Made by a program: the position numbers and the translations under genes
Shown: positions 1-6,500 of the stretch, piece by piece
How the letters are laid out: every line of letters begins with the position of its first letter
Numbering within the stretch: the first letter of the stretch is position 1
Origin: an uncultured Acetatifactor sp.
GTDB lineage: Bacteria > Bacillota > Clostridia > Lachnospirales > Lachnospiraceae
Reading direction: 5' to 3'
Length of the DNA stretch: 14,848 nucleotides
Assembly (NCBI GenBank): GCA_910585615.1
Contig: CAJUFO010000092.1
Location: forward strand, 1 to 14,848
Notes under the pieces: model-generated
Told to the model about the DNA's origin: nothing
Databases searched by the model: none
The model's input: the letters and a program-made list of their open reading frames with translations, nothing else

Positions 1-62
1 CGCAGAGCACGATCATCTGCGCTTTTTCGATTGGAGATTGGCCGGTAAGCGGGAAAGAGGGG

Positions 63-977
63 ATGCATTTGGATGCGATTCAGACAGGATACAAAATCGG
101 CATGCTGACCGTGGAGGGCCCCACCAAGCAGCGCAAGGGAGGCTACATGGTCTGGAAATGCCGCTGCGGCTGCGGAAAGGAGGTCTTTCTGGACACCCGC
201 TGCCTGAAACGGGGCGCCGTGCGGGACTGCGGATGCATGGCAAAAGTCCGCCCGGGCCAGAGAAATCTCTCAGGGAGGCGATTCGGGAAACTGACCGCCA
301 TCCGCCCCACGGAAGAGCGCAGCTCCCGGGGCAGCGTCCTGTGGCTGTGCCGCTGTGACTGCGGAAAGGAAGTACATGCAGATGTGGGACAGCTGATCTC
401 CGGGAACAAGAAGAGCTGCGGCTGCCTTGGCCGCCCGCCGTTAAAGGATTTTGCGGGAAAGCGTTTCGGAAAGCTGACCGTGCTGGAGTATGCCGGGAAA
501 GAGGCGGGCATGCACAGATGGAAATGCCGCTGCGACTGCGGGAGGGAGACTGTGGTGGGCCAGAGCCTCCTCCAGTCCGGCAAGACGAAGAGCTGCGGCT
601 GCCTCCAGGCCGCCACGTACAGGGGCAACCGGAAGCTCATGGACGGAACCTCTGTGTCAGCGCTTCTGGCGGCAAAGGAGGGCCGGCTGATCAAGTCCAA
701 CAAGAGCGGCCACAATGGCGTCTATCTGGACAAGAGGCGGGGGCTCTGGGTGGCACAGATCACGTTCCAGGGCAAGACGAAATACCTTGGGGCCTACGGA
801 GAGCTGGAACAGGCCGTCAGGGCCAGGCAGATGGGCGAGGAGATTTATGACCGGTTCCTGGAGCGGGTGGAGATGGCAGAGAGCGCCGGGGCGGAGGAGG
901 ATACTTCGGGGAAAGGAGGAGACCGGAAGCAGGGCCTGGGCGGAATCTGCCCGCGGCCTGATGTCTGTGACAGATGA
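63..977 (+). CDS. Triple zinc-ribbon (SCGC-type) plus AP2-like DNA-binding protein
   Basis: This 304-aa protein has three tandem copies of a Cys-rich module: W-x-CRCxCG-x-E, about 20 residues, then (S/D)CGC. The Cys groups are at residues 33-37/56-58, 96-100/119-121 and 155-159/178-180. Copies 2 and 3 begin with an FGKLT strand. Residues about 214-266 (HNGVYLDKRRGLWVAQI, later YLGAYGELEQA) resemble an AP2 DNA-binding domain. The SCGC ribbon plus AP2 or HNH arrangement is known mostly from phage and mobile-element proteins, so a DNA-binding role is inferred and the target is unknown. No HNH nuclease motif is visible. ATG 63 follows a purine-rich stretch (GAAAGAGG) at short spacing. The frame is open back to base 3, so a start outside the window is possible. 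The stop overlaps the next ATG (ATGA), which indicates translational coupling to the regulator gene. The domain call is fairly secure; the function is not. Confidence 0.8.
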   Translation: MHLDAIQTGYKIGMLTVEGPTKQRKGGYMVWKCRCGCGKEVFLDTRCLKRGAVRDCGCMAKVRPGQRNLSGRRFGKLTAIRPTEERSSRGSVLWLCRCDCGKEVHADVGQLISGNKKSCGCLGRPPLKDFAGKRFGKLTVLEYAGKEAGMHRWKCRCDCGRETVVGQSLLQSGKTKSCGCLQAATYRGNRKLMDGTSVSALLAAKEGRLIKSNKSGHNGVYLDKRRGLWVAQITFQGKTKYLGAYGELEQAVRARQMGEEIYDRFLERVEMAESAGAEEDTSGKGGDRKQGLGGICPRPDVCDR

Positions 978-2167
978 ATATGGAAAAAAAGAACGTCTAC
1001 CACTTTGGCCTGCTGGGAATGTTCATCTGCGGCAGCACGGAGGAAGAGCGGGCCAGGAACGGGCAGATGCTTGGAAAGCTGGGCAGGAAAGCCCTGTCTT
1101 TCCTGCAGTACCTGGTGGTGAACCATGGACGCAGCGTCTCCTCGGAGGAGTTGATCGAACAGTTCTGGGGGGACAATAGCAGCAATCCGTCCAATGCCCT
1201 GCGGAACATGCTGTTCAAAGTGCGGGGCCTCTTAAAAGCCCTGTTCCCCGAACAGGAGGGCATGCTGCTGACCCTGCCGGACTGCTATGCCTGGAGCCCG
1301 CAGGTCATCCTGGAGCTGGACACGGAACAGCTGGAGGCCCTGTGCCTGAAAGCGAAGCGGGCCGACGGGGAGGAGCGCTGCCGGCTGCTGGGCCAGGCGG
1401 TGTCCCTCTATAAAGGGGACTTCCTCTCCGGAAACGATGCCGACTGGGCCAGAGAGCAGCGGCAGTACTACCAGACGCTCTACCTGGACGCATGCAGGGC
1501 CCTGCTCCCCCTTTATGACAAAAAAGAGCAATGGATGGAGCTGATAGCGGTCTGCAGCCAGGCCTACACGGTGGATTTTTCCATAGAGGACTTCACGGCC
1601 TACCAGATGCAGGCCCTCATCGCCCTGGGCCAGGCGGAACAGGCCGAGGAGAAATATGAGGCTTTCCGGGACAGGATGCGCCAGGTATACGGCATACTGC
1701 CTACGGAGCGCATAGAGCAGCTACACGCCCTGGCGGCAGGGCTGCGCAAGACAGGCGTGGAAGACGAGGACATCTTCCGGCTGGTGTGCGGGGAGGAGGA
1801 TGATTCCCATGCGTTCTTCTGCACTTTCGCTACTTTCCAGAGCATCGTGGCCCTGGAGCGGCGGCACATGGCCCGTTCCGGCCAGGCATCTTCCCTGGTC
1901 ATCATCAGCCTGGGCCAGAACGCGGTGCCCACCACGGACGGCAGGAGGCTGGAGCGGATACTACTGGAGAAGCTCCGGACGGGGGACCCCATCGCCAGGC
2001 TGGAGGCCGGGACCTACATACTGATGCTCACCGGAGCCGACGAGGAGAGCGCCAGGCTGGTGGTCAGCCGCATCGACTGCGCGTTCCACAGGACGTACCG
2101 GCATTCTGCGGCGAAGCTCACCTACCAAGTGGCAGGGCTGGGGGCGAAGAAAAAGACGGAAATGTAA
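974..2167 (+). CDS. BTAD/SARP-like transcriptional regulator with degenerate GGDEF-like C-terminus
   Basis: This 397-aa cytoplasmic protein has three parts. Residues 8-105 form an OmpR-type winged helix (KLGRKALSFLQYLVVN, then SSEELIEQFW and NALRNMLFKVRGLL). Residues about 115-245 form an all-helical BTAD repeat domain (LYKGDFLSG, then QYYQTLYLDACRALL, and AEQAEEKYEAFRDRM near its end). Residues about 281-392 follow the pattern of a nucleotide-cyclase/GGDEF fold (LRTGDPIARLEAGTYILML), but the GGDEF signature is replaced by EAGTY, so cyclase activity is unlikely. BTAD proteins are DNA-binding activators. Here the pilus operon downstream is the obvious candidate target, which is inference. There is no good Shine-Dalgarno sequence in front of the ATG, and it overlaps the upstream stop by 4 bp, so translation is probably coupled. 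ATG 980 is an alternative start. A hairpin terminator follows. Confidence 0.85.
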   Translation: MNMEKKNVYHFGLLGMFICGSTEEERARNGQMLGKLGRKALSFLQYLVVNHGRSVSSEELIEQFWGDNSSNPSNALRNMLFKVRGLLKALFPEQEGMLLTLPDCYAWSPQVILELDTEQLEALCLKAKRADGEERCRLLGQAVSLYKGDFLSGNDADWAREQRQYYQTLYLDACRALLPLYDKKEQWMELIAVCSQAYTVDFSIEDFTAYQMQALIALGQAEQAEEKYEAFRDRMRQVYGILPTERIEQLHALAAGLRKTGVEDEDIFRLVCGEEDDSHAFFCTFATFQSIVALERRHMARSGQASSLVIISLGQNAVPTTDGRRLERILLEKLRTGDPIARLEAGTYILMLTGADEESARLVVSRIDCAFHRTYRHSAAKLTYQVAGLGAKKKTEM

Positions 2168-2183
2168 ATACGGTAAAAATCAT

Positions 2184-2226
2184 AAAAGGGATACCGTGGC
2201 GCTAAAAGCCTATGGCATCCCTTTTT
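2184..2226. terminator. Bidirectional intrinsic terminator between regulator and toxin gene
   Basis: AAAAGGGAT (2184-2192) pairs perfectly with ATCCCTTTT (2217-2225). Further pairing is available inside (CC/GG and GGC/GCC). The A-run on the left and the T-run on the right make it usable in both directions. It lies between the stop of the regulator gene and the stop of the convergent toxin gene, so it would end both transcripts. Confidence 0.75.
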
Positions 2227-2231
2227 GGCAT

Positions 2232-2561
2232 CTATTGCTTTGTATAAATATCCAGAAGCTTATCGATATTCCGCCCTCTATATGCTATACGGATAACAGT
2301 TACTATCTGTGTTTTTAGGTCAGGAATATATAAGATAACATAATTGTCTACAGGAACGATGCGAAGTCCCCGGCTCCGCCATGGCGCTCTCTCATATCTG
2401 CGGAAACGTTCTGGCATATTTTCAAGGCTTAAAATCATGTCCTGCAGACGGTCAAGCTGCCTTTCTGCATTTTCTGGCGATTGCAGATCGTATGAGATAT
2501 ATTCATATATTGACCGTAAATCATTGTCTGCCTGTGCTGTCAATTCCACTGAAAAAGTCAT
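2232..2561 (-). CDS. RelE/ParE-family toxin of a type II toxin-antitoxin pair
   Basis: This 109-aa protein is of normal length for RelE/ParE toxins. The N-terminal half is helical (LTAQADNDLRSIYEYIS, then a helix containing RQLDRLQDMILSL). The C-terminal half has the family's strand pattern (RGLRIVPVDNYVILYIPD, then VTVIRIAYRGRNIDKLL), including the NYVILY strand and the final arginine-rich strand. RelE-type members cut mRNA on the ribosome and ParE-type members poison DNA gyrase; the sequence alone does not decide between them. The ATG overlaps the antitoxin TGA (ATGA), as expected for a coupled pair. The gene ends in TAG. Base composition is AT-rich: 18 of 60 bases are G or C at 2281-2340, against 38 of 60 at 1681-1740 in the regulator gene. 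This suggests separate ancestry. Confidence 0.88.
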   Translation of the reverse strand: MTFSVELTAQADNDLRSIYEYISYDLQSPENAERQLDRLQDMILSLENMPERFRRYERAPWRSRGLRIVPVDNYVILYIPDLKTQIVTVIRIAYRGRNIDKLLDIYTKQ

Positions 2562-2863
2562 AGATTATAATCCCTGCGGATATCGGCAAAGGCCTGTCTG
2601 GCGTCTTTGGTCCGCCCTGCGCTCATATCCGCATATCCTTTCTCCAGTTCTGCGTCAATCTGCTCTTCGGACAAGGCGCTTATATCCACAGGACTTGCCG
2701 TTGGGATCTTCACATCGAAGGGAAGCCCGCGGCGCATGATGATTTGCTTATAAAACATATTGATGGCATTTGATGCCGGAATGCCGAGTGCCGATAGGAT
2801 GCGCTCTGCCTGCTCCTTTACATCTGGTTCTATCCTTGCGTACAAATTTGCGGATTTTGCCAT
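2558..2863 (-). CDS. RelB/DinJ-family antitoxin
   Basis: This 101-aa protein has the N-terminal ribbon-helix-helix typical of RelB/DinJ (ANLYARIEPDVKEQAERIL, then LGIPASNAINMFYKQII and GLPFDVKIP). That region binds the operator as a dimer. The C-terminal tail (SEEQIDAELEKGYADMSAG) would wrap and neutralise the toxin. The start is set at ATG 2863, giving 9 nt spacing from AAGGAG; an ATG two codons earlier (2869) is only 3 nt from it. The stop overlaps the toxin start by 4 bp. The gene is probably autoregulated, because palindromes surround its promoter. The family call is secure; DinJ versus RelB naming is not. Confidence 0.88.
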   Translation of the reverse strand: MAKSANLYARIEPDVKEQAERILSALGIPASNAINMFYKQIIMRRGLPFDVKIPTASPVDISALSEEQIDAELEKGYADMSAGRTKDARQAFADIRRDYNL

Positions 2864-2872
2864 AATCATGAA

Positions 2873-2878
2873 CTCCTT
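2873..2878 (-). promoter_or_regulatory. Ribosome binding site of the antitoxin gene
   Basis: AAGGAG on the minus strand. It lies 9 nt before ATG 2863 and 3 nt before ATG 2869, and therefore favours the inner start, MAKSANLYAR. Confidence 0.8.
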
Positions 2879-2893
2879 TCGTAGCGATATGGA

Positions 2894-2942
2894 TTTGTAC
2901 GGCTTCATTATATTACATTGTGCGTACAAAAGCAATGCTTTT
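2894..2942 (-). promoter_or_regulatory. Toxin-antitoxin promoter with two palindromic operator candidates
   Basis: On the minus strand, -35 TTGCTT (2930-2935) and -10 TATAAT (2907-2912) are separated by 17 nt. An 8-bp inverted repeat, TTTGTACG (2894-2901) and CGTACAAA (2923-2930), brackets the -10 box. A second palindrome, AAAAGCA-A-TGCTTTT (2928-2942), covers the -35 box. RelB-type antitoxins repress their own promoters by binding such repeats, so these are the likely operators. The repeats and boxes are seen directly; binding is inferred. Confidence 0.78.
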
Positions 2943-3110
2943 GCTGAAATTTTTGCTTTGCTATGGTTCTGCAAGGCTGATTCGCTGCCACTAACTGTGT
3001 TTTTACCGGAAAATGAAATTTGTGCCGCTTTTCTGACGGAAACTAACAGCCAGCTAACGCAGGCCTGATAAAGTAGAAGCAATAATCAACAGGAAAAGGT
3101 GGGCGAGGGC

Positions 3111-3488
3111 ATGAAGCTTCGAGGGAAAATGATACCCTGCCAGAGCCGGGAGGCGCTGGTCACGGTGATGTCCTACCGAGGCGGTATCATAGATGGCTGT
3201 CTGCAGCATCCGCGGTTGGACCAAAAAGTGAATATCACAAGCCTGTCGCAGCTGATTCTCACACTGAACAGCCTGTTGGACCTGGAGGATTGCCCCAGAT
3301 GCCCGATGCCGCTTGTCAAGGGGGAGGAGCGGGACGGAAAGCACATGGCAGTGTTCCGAATCCAGATACTCTTTCGGGAGCACTATACATGGCAGGGCAG
3401 GCTGATATGGCAGGATGAAGAGACAGAAACAGTATTCCACAGCTGCCTAGAGCTGATGCAGCTGATTGACGAGATTCTGGCGGAATGA
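3111..3488 (+). CDS. Small conserved-looking protein of unknown function at head of pilus operon
   Basis: This protein of about 125 aa has no signal peptide or membrane segment, so it is probably cytoplasmic. I do not recognise a named family with confidence. The C-terminal half (FRIQILFREHYTWQGRLIW, then a helix SCLELMQLIDEIL) has the look of a small domain common in Clostridia as hypothetical proteins. A CPRC motif lies mid-protein. ATG 3111 is chosen for its spacing from AAAGGTGG; an in-frame GTG at 3099 would add four residues but lies too close to the AGGAAAAG. The stop TGA overlaps an in-frame ATG (3485) of the giant surface-protein gene, so the two are probably translated from one message. 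A role in pilus expression or assembly is only a guess from position. No convincing plus-strand promoter is visible in the 240 bases upstream. Confidence 0.7.
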   Translation: MKLRGKMIPCQSREALVTVMSYRGGIIDGCLQHPRLDQKVNITSLSQLILTLNSLLDLEDCPRCPMPLVKGEERDGKHMAVFRIQILFREHYTWQGRLIWQDEETETVFHSCLELMQLIDEILAE

Positions 3489-3490
3489 AA

Positions 3491-3497
3491 GGGAGGG
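3491..3497 (+). promoter_or_regulatory. Ribosome binding site that decides the start of the giant surface protein
   Basis: GGGAGGG lies 8 nt before ATG 3506. An in-frame ATG at 3485 overlaps the preceding stop but has no comparable site, so 3506 is preferred. Initiation at 3485 by coupling cannot be excluded and would add seven residues. Confidence 0.7.
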
Positions 3498-3505
3498 CGA
3501 AATAT

Positions 3506-6500
3506 ATGAAACTCCGTAGGCACCTGAAAATACATAAGAGAGTCAGGCAGTGCTTCAGCGTACTGTTGGTTCTGTGCATCGTGATGGGCACCGGCTCTCC
3601 GGGCATTGCTATTGCTACAGGCCTGGGACATCAGCATGACGACAGTTGTTATGTGGAGAGAAATGTCTGCGAATTGGAAGAGCATGATGAAAGCTGCTAT
3701 GAGGAATGCCAGGAGCTGATTTGCACGATTCGCGAAGACGAGGGGCATACACATGACGATAACTGCTATGATGTGGTTCGCCATTTGGTCTGCGGAATGG
3801 AGGAGCATGAAACATACAGGCGCGTGAAAGTGCTGGAATGCGGATATGGAGCAGAGGATATGCTTCAGGTGGCATCTACGGAGGACATGGGAACGGAACC
3901 TGAGCAGACAGAAGAGGCTTTTGCCGGGGAGCCCCAGGATCAGACGGCAGAGGAGGGCCCGGCAGCAGACACGGAGGCCACGGAGGAGAATGCGGAAGCC
4001 GGGACAGAAAGCCAGGTGCCGGAAGGAGACCCTGAAACAGGAGGGGACGCCCAGGCCCCGGAGGAGGATGCGGAAGCCGGGACAGAAAGCCAGGTGCCGG
4101 AAGGAGACCCTGAAACGGGAGGGGACGCCCAGGCCTCGGAGGAGGATGCAGGAGCGGAGACAGAAGACCAGAGGCCGGAAGGAGACCCTGAAACAGAAGA
4201 GGACGCCCAGACCCCGGAGGAGGAAACGGGAGAGGACACAGAGTCCCAGGCACCCGAGAAGGATTCTACAGCAGGAACGGACAATCAGGATTCGGAGGGA
4301 GATTCTGACGGGCAGCCGGGAGAGGAATTCGATGCTCAGCCCGGCGAGGATTCGGAGGATGCCGAGGAGATCCCGGACGGGGAAGCGCCCGGGACAGAGC
4401 AGAATCCGGACGCTACAGAGACAGACGAAGAACTGGAGAAGCAGATAGAAGAGCTCAACGACATGATTGAGGAACTCCCGTCCCAGGAGGAGATAGCGAC
4501 CAGCCTGACCTTGCTGGAAGAGGACAGGGATGCCTGGTACGCCTATCATCGGGAGCTAAGGGAGCAGATGATGGAGGCCTGCAGCGCATACCTGGAGCTG
4601 GAAGAGGAGCAGCGCGGACAGGTAGAGGGAGTCGAAGAGCTGTTCCGGCGGATGGCGCTCCGCAAGGAGATAGAGGATAGCTTCCTGGAGAAGCCGGTCT
4701 ACTGTGAGGAAGAGCTCCATGTCCACGCGAACCTGGAAGGATGCTATGACGAGGAGGACGAACCCGTCTGCGGCATGGAGACCCACGCACATTGGGAGGC
4801 CATGGAGTGCTATGACCAGGAAGGTGTTTTGGTCTGCGAACTGGAGGAACATATCCATGATGGAGAGTGTTTCCGAATCCCAGGCATCACCGAAGAACAG
4901 CAGCAGGCCATCGAACAGGTCTCCAGATGGATAGCAGATTTTCCGGAGGAGGACGAAATTCTTGAAAATCTGGCCGGGCTGGAGGAAGCGGATGAAGAAG
5001 AGTATGAGGCGTATGTGACGGCGCTGACGGAGCGGACGCAGGAAGCGTATGACGCTTATATGGTTCTGCCGGAGGAGCTGAGGCAATATGTACAGGGGGA
5101 GGAATACCTGCTGGCGCTGCAGGGGATAGTGACGGAAATCAGCTTGGATGGTTCCGAGGTGCCAGACAATCTTCCTGAGTGGGTGGCATTCATTCCCGTA
5201 GAAGGCAGCAAACAAGGAAAGATGGTGCTGGAGCTGCGTTACGGCCAGGAGAAAAAGCATCATAACGAACTGGAGGCGCAAGTACAGAGTCCGCATTGGG
5301 GGATGACCGGCTATTTTGATCTGTATGCAAAGGATGTAGAAGGAGATTTGTGCCTAAAGGATTTGAAGGTGACGCTTCATATCCCCAAAGCCTATATAAA
5401 GAAGGAATCTGTCAAATTTGAAAAAATTCCTACGTCAATCAACCACCAGATTTCTGATGTGACAGAAAAGGATGACTATTATGAAATCACGGTGACGTTT
5501 CCGGAGTACAGGCAGACCGGACAGATGCAGTATCAGTTCGATATGAGCTTTGTAGGCGGAATTGTGCCAGTGGATTATGGCCTGAAGATTTTCGCGACGA
5601 TTTCTAGCGGCGATAAGTCAGATGATACAGCGGAAAACATCTATCGTCCGGAATATAAGAAACCGAGGATTGTAAAATATGTCAATACCAATCAGTATGA
5701 CAGCATGTCCCAGGATTATACCAGAGTTGCCGCCATTGTAAATGATGACGGCGTGATAGCGGACAGCGGATATGTGAGTTTCTGGTATAAGCTGGGGGAA
5801 GATTCCTGGTTCCTGAGAGAGTACGACCAGATTACCCTGACCGATATACTGCCAGTCTATCAGAAATATGTCAGAGATGAAAATGGAATTTTTAAGACGG
5901 ACGAGAATGGCAATAAAGTTACTGAGGAGGCAGTAGCCGTATTTGACGAGAGTGCGAATCCAGGGTGGACTCTCGGAGAGGATAGAAAAACCGTATCTTG
6001 CGTTATCGAGACGAGTAAATCCTGTATCAATCCTACAGACCAGGACGGGGACGACAAGCACTGGAGAGCTGCTACAGATTTGAAAAATAAGATTCAGAAT
6101 GCGGAATTGAAGCTCCGGTTTCCTGACTGTGTCATCGATGAGAAGGCCAATGACGGATTTTTAAAGAAAGACTTGAAGAATCAAGTGGAAGCGGACTGCC
6201 ATCCCCACAATCCTTCGGAAGGAGAAAAAAATGACATTGTAAAGGATGACCTGATGTTTACTCTGACGAACCAGCCTGTAGGCGCAGGATTTGCCAAATA
6301 CAATTCCAGCAATGTGATTATGGATACCAAGAGCGTAAGGGAGGGGCTTTATCAATGGGGGATACGGTTTGAAAACACTGAGAGCGTTATTCCGTTAGAG
6401 AATATAACTCTTACCGATTATGAACTGGATAAAAGGCTGAAAATTCGCACACTGCGGCTGGATACAGAGAATAAAAACGAATACCAGGCTGCAAATCGTA

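Noticed and set aside
2943..3098. Plus-strand promoter for the pilus operon
   Set aside because: Several TTGnnn and TAnnnT fragments are present, but none forms a pair with proper spacing. The promoter may be activator-dependent with a poor -35.
3983..4294. CRISPR array
   Set aside because: The repeats are directly adjacent 78-base units with no unique spacers, and they are translated in frame as part of a surface protein.
3383..4549. Long minus-strand open frame (388 codons) opposite the acidic repeat region
   Set aside because: It is a by-product of the GC-rich, Glu/Gly/Pro-coding repeat on the plus strand. The product is a low-complexity Leu/Arg/Phe repeat and has no ribosome binding site of note.
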